Shown here piece after piece: positions 10,363 through 19,108 of a stretch of DNA of 64,000 nt. Numbering within the stretch: the first letter of the stretch is position 1; every line of letters starts with the position of its first letter. Under the pieces are notes generated by a model. The model was given only the letters and a program-made list of their open reading frames with translations, searched no databases and was not told the origin of the DNA. The DNA is from Oceanidesulfovibrio indonesiensis (lineage in GTDB: Bacteria; Desulfobacterota; Desulfovibrionia; Desulfovibrionales; Desulfovibrionaceae): NCBI RefSeq assembly GCF_007625075.1, contig NZ_QMIE01000007.1, forward strand, positions 338 to 64,337, given 5' to 3'. Position numbers and translations under genes: made by a program.

Positions 10363-11232
10363 TCAGACGACAGGCTTGCACAGCGCTCCATAGAGCTCTG
10401 GGCGGCGGTCCCCGAACAGACTCCATTCGTTGCGGAGTGCGCGAACCGCATTGAGGTCGAACGTTGCAGTCAATACGGTTTCTTCTTTTTCGTCGGCTTG
10501 AGCGACGATGTCCGTCAGGGGGCTGGCGATGAACGAGGAGCCGTAAAACGTGATCTCGCAGGAAACACCCTGCTCCGCGCCCACACGATTCGCCGCGACC
10601 AGGGGCAGCAGGTTCGCTCCGGCATGGCCCACCATCACAGCGCGCCAGTGGTCACGCGTCGAATACCCCGGCACCTCGGGTTCGGAGCCGATGGCCGTGG
10701 GGTACAGCAGCATGTCCGCCCCCATGAGCGCCAGGCTGCGGGCGCATTCCGGGAACCACTGGTCCCAGCAGATGCCCACTCCTATGCGGCCGTAGCGGCT
10801 CTCGAACACCTTGAATCCCGTGTCGCCCGGCTTGAAGTAGTATTTTTCTTCGTACCCTGGACCGTGCGGGATGTGCGATTTGCGGTACAGGCCCAGGGAG
10901 GCCCCGTCAGCGTCGTAGACCATGCAGCTGTTGTAGTAGTCGTCTCCGTCCCGTTCGAAGAAGCTCACGGGCAGCACCACCTCGAACTCTCGCGCCAGCG
11001 CAGCCATGCCCGCAAGCAAAGGGTGCCCTTCCACAGGATGCGCCAGGGAAAAGTGCTCGTCCAGCATGTCCTTGCAAAAGTACTCACCGGCGAAAAGCTC
11101 AGGCAGCAACACGACCTGCGCGCCGGCCATGGCCGCAAGGCGCACGAAATCGCTCGCCTTGGCCTGGTTTGCCTCGGCATCCGCGCTCATCGCCATCTGC
11201 ACGGCAGCGAGCGTCACAAGGGAATTCGACAT
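10363..11232 (-). CDS. aguB: N-carbamoylputrescine amidase (nitrilase superfamily)
   Basis: A 289-residue carbon-nitrogen hydrolase expected to release putrescine, CO2 and ammonia from N-carbamoylputrescine in the agmatine route. The Glu-Lys-Cys catalytic triad is visible: Glu45 in LLPELF, Lys118 in GLYRKSHIPHG and Cys155 in GVGICWDQWFPE. The C-terminal DRRPELYG and the length match AguB. It is the last gene of the ior operon, 17 bases after the sigma-54 activator. No agmatine deiminase gene (aguA) lies beside it, so the substrate could be another carbamoyl or amide compound, but AguB is the closest fit. Confidence 0.9.
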   Translation of the reverse strand: MSNSLVTLAAVQMAMSADAEANQAKASDFVRLAAMAGAQVVLLPELFAGEYFCKDMLDEHFSLAHPVEGHPLLAGMAALAREFEVVLPVSFFERDGDDYYNSCMVYDADGASLGLYRKSHIPHGPGYEEKYYFKPGDTGFKVFESRYGRIGVGICWDQWFPECARSLALMGADMLLYPTAIGSEPEVPGYSTRDHWRAVMVGHAGANLLPLVAANRVGAEQGVSCEITFYGSSFIASPLTDIVAQADEKEETVLTATFDLNAVRALRNEWSLFGDRRPELYGALCKPVV

Positions 11233-11249
11233 GGTTTGGAGGTCCCGCT

Positions 11250-12830
11250 CTATTTTTTGGAGCGCCCGCTCGAAGAAAACTTCTTCGCATCCAGGCCGTA
11301 CTTCTTCACCTTGTAATTCACAATGCGGTAGCTCACGCGCAGATCGCGCGCGGCCTGGAGCATGTTGCCCTTGGCCTTCTTCAGCGCGTCCACCAGCAGC
11401 TCCTGCTCGAACTTGGCCACGGCGTCGCAGAACGAGAGGTTCGTGTCCGTTGCGGAACTCTCCGCTGTCTGCAAAGTGGGCGGCAGGTGGTAAGTGCGGA
11501 TGACTGCTTCGTCACACAGCAGCACGGCGCGTTCCAGACAGTTCTTGAGCTCCCGCACGTTGCCCGGCCAGTCGTACTGGGTGAGCAGTTCGATGGCCGG
11601 CGTGGAGACGCGCTTGATGTCTTTGCCGTACTCCTTGGCGTACACCTTCAGGAAGTGCTCCGCCATGGGCAGAATGTCCTCGCGCCGTTCGCGCAGCGGG
11701 GGGATGAAGATGGGAAAAACATTGATGCGGTAGTAGAGATCCTCGCGAAACTGACCGTTCTCCACCTGCTCTTCGAGATTCTGGTGCGTGGCGCAGATCA
11801 CGCGAACGTCGACGTTGATGGTCTGCTCGCTGCCCAGGCGCTGGATTTCCTGCTCCTGAATGGCCCGCAACACCTTGGCCTGGGCCGACAGGGAAAGCTC
11901 GCCTATCTCGTCGAGAAAGAGCGTGCCCTGGTGCGCCAGTTCGAACATGCCCTTCTTGTTCGCCACGGCGCCGGTAAAGGCGCCTTTCTGGTGGCCGAAA
12001 AGCTCGCTCTCCACCAGTTCGGAGGGCAAAGCCGCGCAGTTGAGTTTCACGAGGGGCATTTCCGCCCGGGGACTCGCCTGGTGGATAGCCTCGGCAAAGA
12101 GTTCCTTACCGGTGCCGGATTCGCCGCGCAGCAGCACGGTGGCGCGGGAAGGCCCCACCTGCCGCACCTGATTGAGCACCAGACGCATGGGCTTGGACGT
12201 GGCCACGATGTTCGGCGCTTCGGATTCGATCTCCGAACTGCCGGCCATGAGCCCCTGCGAGATGAGATGCTTCTGCCGGGCTATCTCTTCCTGGAGATAG
12301 GCGGCCTGGTTGGCGATCATGCCGGCTACCACTTCCAGGAACCGGCAATGGGCCTCCAGCATGTCCACCGGTTCGCGCGGAATATCCACCGACAACGTGC
12401 CGATGACCTCCTGCACGCCTTCGGAATCTTTGTTCGGGCTCAGCACGGGAACGCAGACGAAGGCGAGACTTCCCAACTCTTCCTCGGTCCGGCCGAAGGC
12501 CTTGTTGAGAAATGCCGGATGCTCCTTCATCACGGGCACCACCACGGGCTGGCCGGTGGTGAACACCTGGCCGGTGATGCCCTGCCCGGGCTCGTAGGTG
12601 GCCTGAGCGTTTTTCATCTGCGCATGCGTGAGCGAGACCTTGAGGTGCTTCGTCTCTGGATCGAAGATCGAGATATGCGGACGAAGCATGCCGTGATCCT
12701 CCGCAAGCGTCTTGAGCAAAGTCTTCAGGCTCGACTGGAACGAGCTTTGCGGGCCCATGACCGAAAGTATCTTGCGGAGTGTGTGCAGATACGGACCGAT
12801 CTCCTGGGCGTGGGTCGCGACATCATCCAT
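11250..12830 (-). CDS. GAF-domain sigma-54-dependent activator (NifA-like architecture)
   Basis: A 526-residue cytoplasmic enhancer-binding protein. Residues about 20-165 form a GAF sensor domain (ISIFDPETKHLKVSLTHAQ and GQGITGQVFTTGQPVVVP). The AAA+ domain has Walker A GESGTGKE, the GAFTGA loop and Walker B GTLFLDEIGEL. The C terminus is a Fis-type DNA-binding helix-turn-helix (GNMLQAARDLRVSYRIVNYK). The ATG at 12830 has an AGGAAAG site just upstream. It lies 21 bases after iorB and 17 before aguB. It probably activates genes for aromatic amino-acid or amine use when a small molecule binds the GAF domain. The ligand and targets are unknown. Confidence 0.9.
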   Translation of the reverse strand: MDDVATHAQEIGPYLHTLRKILSVMGPQSSFQSSLKTLLKTLAEDHGMLRPHISIFDPETKHLKVSLTHAQMKNAQATYEPGQGITGQVFTTGQPVVVPVMKEHPAFLNKAFGRTEEELGSLAFVCVPVLSPNKDSEGVQEVIGTLSVDIPREPVDMLEAHCRFLEVVAGMIANQAAYLQEEIARQKHLISQGLMAGSSEIESEAPNIVATSKPMRLVLNQVRQVGPSRATVLLRGESGTGKELFAEAIHQASPRAEMPLVKLNCAALPSELVESELFGHQKGAFTGAVANKKGMFELAHQGTLFLDEIGELSLSAQAKVLRAIQEQEIQRLGSEQTINVDVRVICATHQNLEEQVENGQFREDLYYRINVFPIFIPPLRERREDILPMAEHFLKVYAKEYGKDIKRVSTPAIELLTQYDWPGNVRELKNCLERAVLLCDEAVIRTYHLPPTLQTAESSATDTNLSFCDAVAKFEQELLVDALKKAKGNMLQAARDLRVSYRIVNYKVKKYGLDAKKFSSSGRSKK

Positions 12831-12851
12831 ACTATCTTTCCTGATGGGGGG

Positions 12852-13451
12852 TTAAGCGTTCGAGGCGAGTGCGGCTTCCGCGCCTAGGTCGGCGGCCTCG
12901 AGGTTCACTCCCGCGATTTTCGGGTTCAGGTTGCGTTCGATGGTAGCCTTGAGGGCGTCCACGCCAAAAGGCAGCACATCCGCGGCCAGCATGGCCGCAA
13001 GCAACGCGATGTTGCCGCTCTGCACGGCGCCGGCTTTTTTGCCCAGGGTGCGTGCGGGCAGCATGATCGCCCTGGATGCGGCATTGCGAATCGCGTGCTC
13101 GATTGTCGTGATGTCCGGATATTCGGCCTTGCCAAGGGACACGGATACGGGCGGTACGGCCTCGGTGGAGGAGACAACGATGCCGCCGGGAGCCAGGAAC
13201 TCCAACGCACGATACGTTTCCAGAGGCTCAAAACCGATGAGGATGTCGGCTTCGCCAAGTCCGATCTTCGGGCTCAGCAGGCCGCCGAGCAGTACGGTGG
13301 AAACGACCACGCCGCCGCGCTGGGCCATGCCGTGGATCTCGCCGGAGGTCACGGGAATGCCCTGTTCCAACGCCGTCTGTGCCAGCAGATTGGTGGCGGT
13401 GAGAGTGCCCTGCCCTCCTACGCCTGTCAGAAATATGCGCGCTTTTTCCAT
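12852..13451 (-). CDS. iorB: Indolepyruvate ferredoxin oxidoreductase, beta subunit
   Basis: A 199-residue gamma-type subunit of 2-oxoacid oxidoreductases. With IorA it converts aryl pyruvates such as indolepyruvate to aryl acetyl-CoA, reducing ferredoxin, in aromatic amino-acid fermentation. Family motifs are IFLTGVGGQGTLTATNLLAQ at the N terminus and GEIHGMAQRGGVV near residue 40. The ATG at 13451 follows an AAGGA site. A longer frame to 13553 runs into iorA and is not used. It starts 4 bases after the iorA stop codon, so the pair is co-translated. Confidence 0.94.
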   Translation of the reverse strand: MEKARIFLTGVGGQGTLTATNLLAQTALEQGIPVTSGEIHGMAQRGGVVVSTVLLGGLLSPKIGLGEADILIGFEPLETYRALEFLAPGGIVVSSTEAVPPVSVSLGKAEYPDITTIEHAIRNAASRAIMLPARTLGKKAGAVQSGNIALLAAMLAADVLPFGVDALKATIERNLNPKIAGVNLEAADLGAEAALASNA

Positions 13452-13455
13452 GAGG

Positions 13456-15378
13456 CTATCCTTTCTTGCGCGCCTTGATGGCGCCGGTGTCTTCGCGTTC
13501 CTTGGTGATCTGCGCGCAGACCATGCAGCCGCTGCACTGGACAGGGTCCACATCCACGGCGCCGTCCTCGCGGAAGAACGCCGGACAGGCCAGCGTCTCC
13601 AGGCAGTACTCCACGGCCGGCCCCTGTTCGGACACTTCAGCGGCCATGGCAGTTTTTTTCTTCATGGCGCGGCGTGCATACAGCACGCAGGGTTCCTCGG
13701 CAATGAGCACCTTGACGCCCGGCAGCGCAGAAAGCTCTTCGAGCGCAGCCATGGACGAATTCAGCTTGTTGGGGTTCACCTTGCGCACGTTCTGCACGCC
13801 TATTGCGCGGCACACTGCTTCGATGTCCACCATCGACTCGTTCGGGCCGCCCAGAGTCGCATCCACGCCGGGATGCGGCTGGTGGCCGGTCATGGCCGTG
13901 GTGCGGTTGTCCAGCACAACCACGAGCACCTCGTGCTTGTTGAACACCGCGTTGATCAGACCGGTGATTCCGGAATGGAAGAAGGTGGAGTCGCCTATGA
14001 ACGCGAGAACCGGCCGCTTGTCGAACCTGGCCATGCCACAGCCGCCGGGGATGGAAGAGCCCATGCAGAAGAGGAAGTCCGCGGCGGAAAGGGGCGGCAG
14101 GATACCCAGGGTGTAGCAGCCGATATCCGAAGAGTAGATTGCGTTGTCCCCGAACTGCTGCCGCACGGCGTAGTACAGGGAGCGGTGCGAGCACCCGGCG
14201 CAGAGGTTCGGCGGCCGCATGGGCAGCTCACCCTCGGCCTTGCCGGCTGAGACCGGCTCGCTCGGCTCGAAAGACGGATCAACGAGCTTCTGCAAGGCAT
14301 TGGCCGCAATGCTGGTCTCGTACTCGCCAAACCGGGGCAGGCCGATGCCGCCCACGTGGGTGAAGTCATCGCCGACGCCATTCATCTTGCCGACGACCTC
14401 GGTACCCAGGCCGGCGCGCCGGGACAGTTCCCGCAGCTCGCGCTCCAGCACGGGCTCGCCCTCTTCCAGCACAAGCAACCGCTTCACCTCGCCCATCAGC
14501 GCGGCAATCCGCTTCTCCGGCAGCGGATACGTCAGCCCGAGTTCCAGAACGCGAACCCTGCCGGCCAGACCGGTCGTCTCAAGCGCGTCGTTCAGGTATG
14601 CGCGGCTGATACCGGTGGCGATGACGGCGACGTCGCCCTCGCCATGCTCTGCAATCCAGGGGCTCTGCTCGGATTCGCCTGCCACGGCGGCTAGATGGTC
14701 CAGCAGTTCCAGACGCATGCGACGGGCAAACGCAGGGATAGGCACGTATTTGGACGGATTCTTCACGAACGGCTTCGCGTCGGCCGAGCTCGCCGGTTCG
14801 AGACGTTCGCCGAACGTGACCGGTCCGCGGATGTGGTTGACCCGCGTGGTGGTGCGCAGGAGTACGGGACGTCCTGTACGGCGCGAGAACAGCAGCGCCT
14901 CTTTGGTCATGTCCTTGCACTCCTGGGCAGTTGCCGGCTCGAAAACCGGCAGTCCGGCGAGGCGTCCGTAATATCTGTTGTCCTGTTCGTTCTGGCTGGA
15001 ATGGCAGCCCGGGTCATCCGCCGACAGCAGCACCAGACCGCCGGGTGAGCCGACATAAGCGATGGTGCACAGCGGGTCGGCCGCCACGTTTACGCCCACG
15101 TGCTTCATGGTCACCAGGGTCAGGGCCCCGGCCAGCGAAGCGCCGCCGCCCACTTCCAGGGCGACCTTCTCGTTAGGCGAATATTCGAAGTGATAGGCCG
15201 CGCTTTCCGGAGCGGCATGCTTGATGCGGTAGAACGTATCCGGCGCCTCGGAGGATGGCGTGCCGGGATAGCAGGTCACGCAGTCGATGCCGGCTTCCAA
15301 AGCGCCCCGGACAATGGCTTCATTGCCGAGGAGGAGCCGGGTTTCTCCAGGCTTGGTGTCCATAATCGGATGAGGCAT
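13456..15378 (-). CDS. iorA: Indolepyruvate ferredoxin oxidoreductase, alpha subunit
   Basis: A 640-residue thiamine-diphosphate subunit. The N-terminal pyrimidine-binding domain begins near GNEAIVRGALEAGIDCVTCY. The diphosphate-binding domain has AFIGDSTFFHSGITGLINA and VLDNRTTAMTGHQPHPG. Near the C terminus, an upstream CP and a CSGCMVC motif give four cysteines, enough for one [4Fe-4S] cluster. The second CP motif present in many IorA tails is missing. The ATG at 15378 has an AGGAG site at good spacing. An in-frame ATG at 15363 is an alternative. It is 9 bases after the TPR gene and is the core enzyme of this operon. Confidence 0.95.
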   Translation of the reverse strand: MPHPIMDTKPGETRLLLGNEAIVRGALEAGIDCVTCYPGTPSSEAPDTFYRIKHAAPESAAYHFEYSPNEKVALEVGGGASLAGALTLVTMKHVGVNVAADPLCTIAYVGSPGGLVLLSADDPGCHSSQNEQDNRYYGRLAGLPVFEPATAQECKDMTKEALLFSRRTGRPVLLRTTTRVNHIRGPVTFGERLEPASSADAKPFVKNPSKYVPIPAFARRMRLELLDHLAAVAGESEQSPWIAEHGEGDVAVIATGISRAYLNDALETTGLAGRVRVLELGLTYPLPEKRIAALMGEVKRLLVLEEGEPVLERELRELSRRAGLGTEVVGKMNGVGDDFTHVGGIGLPRFGEYETSIAANALQKLVDPSFEPSEPVSAGKAEGELPMRPPNLCAGCSHRSLYYAVRQQFGDNAIYSSDIGCYTLGILPPLSAADFLFCMGSSIPGGCGMARFDKRPVLAFIGDSTFFHSGITGLINAVFNKHEVLVVVLDNRTTAMTGHQPHPGVDATLGGPNESMVDIEAVCRAIGVQNVRKVNPNKLNSSMAALEELSALPGVKVLIAEEPCVLYARRAMKKKTAMAAEVSEQGPAVEYCLETLACPAFFREDGAVDVDPVQCSGCMVCAQITKEREDTGAIKARKKG

Positions 15379-15387
15379 CCAGTGCTC

Positions 15388-16131
15388 CTAACTGTCGTTG
15401 TTCGTTTGCGCTTCTTGCTGCATTTTTTCCAGTCGCGCGATCTTGTCCTGCAGAAACACTTGCGGTCTGGAGGGATCGCTTTCGGCCAGTTCACGCAGGG
15501 CGTCCACAGCGCGGGAGAACCTGCCGGCCTCCTCGGCCGCGGTGGCGATCATACGATTGAGCGGAACAGCAAAGCTTTCGCCGGACATGGCCAGGGCGTT
15601 TTCCAGAATGGGCAGCGCTTCGTCGTTCTTGCCGTCGTCCATCAGGGCCTGAGCCTGTCCCATGGCGCTGATCACGCGAATGGTCTCGCCCTGGCCGGAA
15701 CCGGCGGCCTGCCACATGGCTGCGGCCTTTTCATGCTGTCCGGCGTCGGCATACGCGGTGGCAAGCTCCAGGCGCACCCCATCCTTCATGCCGGCCGGCA
15801 CATCCTGAAGAAAGGACTCCAGAGCCTCGATGCGTTTCTCGCCACCAGTCTGGACGAGAATCTCGCCGAGCTTGTTGGAGGCTTCATCCAAGGCCTTCTC
15901 CTTGCTGTACTCCCAATACCCGTACCCGGCGATAACGAGCAAAAAAACCACAAGTCCCGCAGCCAGCGGCTTGATGTGGTCGACGATGAACTGCAGCACC
16001 GGATGCAGGTCGTCGGACTCCTCAAGGCTCTCGACTGCGCCGGTGAGACCGGTATGGTGCTGCTCGGTTCCGCCTTCGGGAGTCGGCGCGCCTTGCGATG
16101 GCGTTGCAGAATTTTTCTTGCGTGCGGCCAT
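15388..16131 (-). CDS. YfgM-like membrane-anchored tetratricopeptide protein
   Basis: About 247 residues with a charged, low-complexity N-terminal tail, one membrane helix (AAGLVVFLLVIAGYGYWEY, about residues 58-76) and a tetratricopeptide C-terminal region (KALDEASNKLGEILV and later helical pairs). This is the layout of the YfgM/Tol-Pal-like TPR family, whose E. coli member works beside SecYEG chaperones. The ATG at 16131 follows a strong GAGGAGGA site. It is the first gene of the ior operon, which is unexpected for a secretion-linked protein. Its function in this setting is unknown. Confidence 0.8.
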   Translation of the reverse strand: MAARKKNSATPSQGAPTPEGGTEQHHTGLTGAVESLEESDDLHPVLQFIVDHIKPLAAGLVVFLLVIAGYGYWEYSKEKALDEASNKLGEILVQTGGEKRIEALESFLQDVPAGMKDGVRLELATAYADAGQHEKAAAMWQAAGSGQGETIRVISAMGQAQALMDDGKNDEALPILENALAMSGESFAVPLNRMIATAAEEAGRFSRAVDALRELAESDPSRPQVFLQDKIARLEKMQQEAQTNNDS

Positions 16132-16256
16132 GGAAGAGATTCCTCCTCGTCTACACATTCAAACGTCGTGATCTTGATGAAGCGAGCAATGCGAAACAGG
16201 CGGACGGGACACACCCGCCAGCCTGCCAACCCAAGGTCGCTTTGGTTTTGCGGACA

Positions 16257-16275
16257 GACTGTGCTAGAGACAGTC
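16257..16275. repeat. Inverted repeat upstream of the TPR-ior operon
   Basis: GACTGT (16257-16262) and ACAGTC (16270-16275) form a perfect 6-base inverted repeat with a 7-base spacer. It falls in the leader region of the minus-strand operon, downstream of the predicted promoter. It could be a regulator site or an RNA hairpin. Confidence 0.4.
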
Positions 16276-16310
16276 GAAGCCGTCGCCAGGAACCCCTCCC
16301 GGCGAAAAGG

Positions 16311-16340
16311 CTTGTAAGACTTCTCTTACAGGATTGTCAA
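16311..16340 (-). promoter_or_regulatory. Predicted sigma-70 promoter of the TPR-ior operon with a central palindrome
   Basis: On the minus strand a perfect TTGACA -35 box (16335-16340) is followed after 18 bases by TACAAG (16311-16316) as -10. A perfect inverted repeat, TGTAAGA (16313-16319) and TCTTACA (16324-16330) around CTTC, overlaps the -10 box and fills most of the spacer, a typical repressor position. The rest of the 16132-16466 gap shows no gene. The proA promoter on the plus strand is not clear. Confidence 0.55.
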
Positions 16341-16466
16341 AAAGATTGTAGCGCCTTTTTTCGTATTTTTCAAATAACTTTTTACAATAACTTGTCTTTT
16401 TCATTTTTGACAAAATGGACAACTCGACGCGGCCAATTCCGCAATATGGTTATGAAGGAGTGAAAC

Positions 16467-17735
16467 ATGTCTGAACAGTCCATACCCGAACTCATGCAAT
16501 CCATCGGCCGACGCGCCAAAGCCGCCTCACGGACCCTTGCCGCTGCCAGCCCGGCCGCCAAGAGCAAGGCACTGGACATCCTGGCCGACCTCATCGAACA
16601 ACGCGGCGACCAGATCACCGCAGCCAACGACAAGGACCTTGCCGCCGCCAGGGAACGCGGCCTCGACGCCGCCAGGCTGGACCGTCTCGCCCTGACGCCC
16701 GGCGTGCAGGCCGAAATGGCCAATGCCTGTCGACACGTGTCGGCAATGGACGATCCCGTGGGCGCCATGGAGGCCATGTGGCAGCGGCCCAACGGCCTGC
16801 AGGTGGGCAAGATGCGCATCCCCCTCGGCGTCATCGCCATGATCTACGAGTCCCGGCCCAACGTGACCGTGGATTCCGGCATACTCTGCCTCAAGGCCGG
16901 CAACGCCATCATCCTGCGCGGCGGGTCCGAGGCCATCCACTCCAACCTCTTTCTCGCTTCCCTGGTCCACGAGGCCCTGGAAACGGCCGGGCTGCCGGCG
17001 GACGCCGTGCAGGTGGTGCCCACCACGGACCGCGCCGCCGTGCAGGAGTTGCTGACCCTGGAGGAGTACGTCGACGTGGTCATCCCCCGCGGCGGCGAGA
17101 CCCTTATCCGCGCCGTGACCGAAGGCGCGCGCATGCCCGTGCTCAAGCACTACAAAGGGGTCTGCCATGTGTACGTGGATGCGGATGCCGACCTGGATGA
17201 GGCCCTGCCCATCGTGCACAACGGCAAGTGTCACCGTCCCGGCGTGTGCAACGCCCTGGAGGCATTGCTCGTGCATCAGGACGTGGCCAAGCGTTTCCTG
17301 CCCATGGTGGCGGACAAGCTGGGTGGCGAAGGCGTGGAACTGCGGGCCTGCCCCCGCTCGCTCGAAATCCTCGCAGACAAGGCCGTGCCCGCCACGGAAG
17401 AAGACTGGGGCCAGGAATTCCACGCCCTGATCATGGCGGTGAAGGTCGTCGGTTCCATGCAGGAGGCTCAGGACCACATCGCCGAGCACGGCTCCAACCA
17501 CACGGAAATCATCTGTACCAGCAATTACGAACGCGCCATGCGCTTTCTGCGCGAGGTGGACGCCTCCATGGTGGGGGTCAACGCGTCCTCCCGCTTCAAC
17601 GATGGCGGTCAGCTCGGACTGGGCGCGGAGATTGGCATTTCCACGTCCAAACTCCATTCTTACGGCCCCATGGGCGTGAAGGAACTGACCACCACCAAGT
17701 TCGTGGCGCTCGGCACGGGGCAGATCCGTTCGTAA
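16467..17735 (+). CDS. proA: Gamma-glutamyl phosphate reductase
   Basis: A 422-residue enzyme that reduces gamma-glutamyl phosphate to glutamate semialdehyde with NADPH, the second step of proline synthesis. Hallmarks are [20 protein letters not shown], the glycine-rich [18 protein letters not shown], and the catalytic cysteine in PGVCNALE (Cys261). Length is normal. A GAAGGAG ribosome site precedes the ATG. It is followed after 12 bases by nadD, an arrangement common in bacteria. No proB lies next to it here. Confidence 0.97.
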   Translation: MSEQSIPELMQSIGRRAKAASRTLAAASPAAKSKALDILADLIEQRGDQITAANDKDLAAARERGLDAARLDRLALTPGVQAEMANACRHVSAMDDPVGAMEAMWQRPNGLQVGKMRIPLGVIAMIYESRPNVTVDSGILCLKAGNAIILRGGSEAIHSNLFLASLVHEALETAGLPADAVQVVPTTDRAAVQELLTLEEYVDVVIPRGGETLIRAVTEGARMPVLKHYKGVCHVYVDADADLDEALPIVHNGKCHRPGVCNALEALLVHQDVAKRFLPMVADKLGGEGVELRACPRSLEILADKAVPATEEDWGQEFHALIMAVKVVGSMQEAQDHIAEHGSNHTEIICTSNYERAMRFLREVDASMVGVNASSRFNDGGQLGLGAEIGISTSKLHSYGPMGVKELTTTKFVALGTGQIRS

Positions 17736-17747
17736 CACGCAACGCCA

Positions 17748-18554
17748 ATGAGCCACGACAGCAACGCCAGTAACCGCCTCGGCGGCCCGGGCTCGGTGTG
17801 CATCCTCGGGGGATCGTTTAATCCCATGCACGCCGCCCATGTCCGTGTCGCCGTGGCGCTGCGCGAAGCCGCCGCCATGGAGCGCGTGGACATCATCCCT
17901 GCGCCTGCGCCGCCGCACAAGCCGGGGCGGCGTCTCTTGCCCATGGAGCTTCGCATGACCATGGCCGAGGCCGTGGCGGCGCGACTCAACAGCGGCACGG
18001 CCGCCGTATCCCCCCCTGTTGCTCCCGCGTTCCGCGTGTCCGACATCGAAGCACGCCGGACGGGACCGTCCTATACTTTGGACACTTTGCGCGAGTACCG
18101 CCGAGCCGAGCCGGGCACACGCCTCTTCTTCTGTCTCGGGGCGACGGACATGGTGGTGCTGGACAGCTGGCACGAGTGGCGAGAGCTCCCGGCGCTGGCC
18201 ACATTCATCATTGTCACGCGCGGCGAAACCGACGTGGCGGATGTGCTCGCCTTCATGAATGTCTATCCGAAGGTGTTCCCGAACGTCGGCTCGTCAACGC
18301 GCTCGCTCGCAACCGGGTTCGGCGGCGAATTCCCGAACAGCGGCTGCGAATACGAACACATCGCATGGGATGGAGGCTGGGCCGCCTTCATGACCATGCC
18401 GCGGCTGGATGTGAGCGGCACGCAGATACGGGCGTTATGGCGGGCAAACCGGAGGCTGATCGGGCTGTTGCCCGATTGCGTGGAAGACGTGCTGACAGCA
18501 CACGAAAAGGACGTGGAGGCCGTGTGGGGCGCGCGCGGCTCCGAGCCGACTTAG
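17748..18554 (+). CDS. nadD: Nicotinate-nucleotide adenylyltransferase
   Basis: A 268-residue enzyme that adenylates nicotinate mononucleotide in NAD synthesis. The nucleotidyltransferase motif is ILGGSFNPMHAAHV near the N terminus, followed by the APAPPHKPG substrate loop. Next come PSYTLDTL and, near the end, DVSGTQIR, the counterpart of the family ISSTxIR motif. It is about 50 residues longer than the usual NadD. The extra length is mainly in the region after WHEWRELPALATFIIVTRG. It is co-transcribed with proA. The ribosome site is weak, suggesting coupling. Confidence 0.9.
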   Translation: MSHDSNASNRLGGPGSVCILGGSFNPMHAAHVRVAVALREAAAMERVDIIPAPAPPHKPGRRLLPMELRMTMAEAVAARLNSGTAAVSPPVAPAFRVSDIEARRTGPSYTLDTLREYRRAEPGTRLFFCLGATDMVVLDSWHEWRELPALATFIIVTRGETDVADVLAFMNVYPKVFPNVGSSTRSLATGFGGEFPNSGCEYEHIAWDGGWAAFMTMPRLDVSGTQIRALWRANRRLIGLLPDCVEDVLTAHEKDVEAVWGARGSEPT

Positions 18555-18605
18555 GATTGGCTTGAGGGCTCGCCTTCGCATGCCCACCATGGAGCACTGC
18601 TGTCT

Positions 18606-18625
18606 GGACTCCAGTTTTGGGGTCC
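18606..18625. terminator. Stem-loop between convergent genes
   Basis: GGACTCCA (18606-18613) and TGGGGTCC (18618-18625) pair over 8 bp with one G-U and a GTTT loop. It lies between nadD and the convergent small gene at 18693. There is no T-run, so this is a weak terminator candidate. Confidence 0.35.
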
Positions 18626-18692
18626 GCCCCCTGCCCCGGCTGGATGACACTTGGGCGGCGCCCCCCAATACATGCCGCCAGTCGCTCACTCT

Positions 18693-19034
18693 CTACTTCT
18701 TCTCTTTGGGCCGGCGCAGAATGCCGTGGCGTATGAAGATGGTCTCGCCTGGCCGCATGTACATGGAGTCATGTCGCTTAGGCAGTGAGATGGTGCTTGG
18801 GCTGTCGCGCAGCTCGATCTCCTGGCCTGGTTCGATAGTCCCGGTGGCTGGCGCTTCCATGTCGTCCCAGTATACCTCGTATTCGTAGGGCTGGTTGTCC
18901 TTGTTCTGAAGGATGCCGGCAAACGCAGGCGCCGCCAGAACGAACACGATCGCCCACCCTGCCATGGCTGAACGGACGACACTGCCAACTGAATGAGTTC
19001 CTCGCTTCAACGTCGACACCCGCATTGCTGTCAT
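18693..19034 (-). CDS. Small exported protein of unknown function
   Basis: About 113 residues. A hydrophobic segment ends in APAFA followed by GILQ, which looks like a signal peptide cleaved before a mature domain of roughly 70 residues. That domain contains EYEVYWDDMEAPATGTIEPGQEIELRDS and a basic tail. The sequence suggests a small beta-rich periplasmic protein. I do not recognise the family. The ATG at 19034 or 19025 are alternatives, and longer versions overlap the neighbouring gene without support. It follows a lipoprotein gene in the same direction, so the two may form one unit. Confidence 0.6.
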   Translation of the reverse strand: MTAMRVSTLKRGTHSVGSVVRSAMAGWAIVFVLAAPAFAGILQNKDNQPYEYEVYWDDMEAPATGTIEPGQEIELRDSPSTISLPKRHDSMYMRPGETIFIRHGILRRPKEKK

Positions 19035-19108
19035 GATTCCTGGCCAACTGATGCAAAGGCTCCCTGGCCAGCCCCGTGCTCCCTTCGAAATGGCATCCGA
19101 CGATCCGG

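Noticed and set aside
16527-18173. 548-residue open frame antisense to proA/nadD
   Set aside because: His/Gly-rich shadow of two well-supported metabolic genes.
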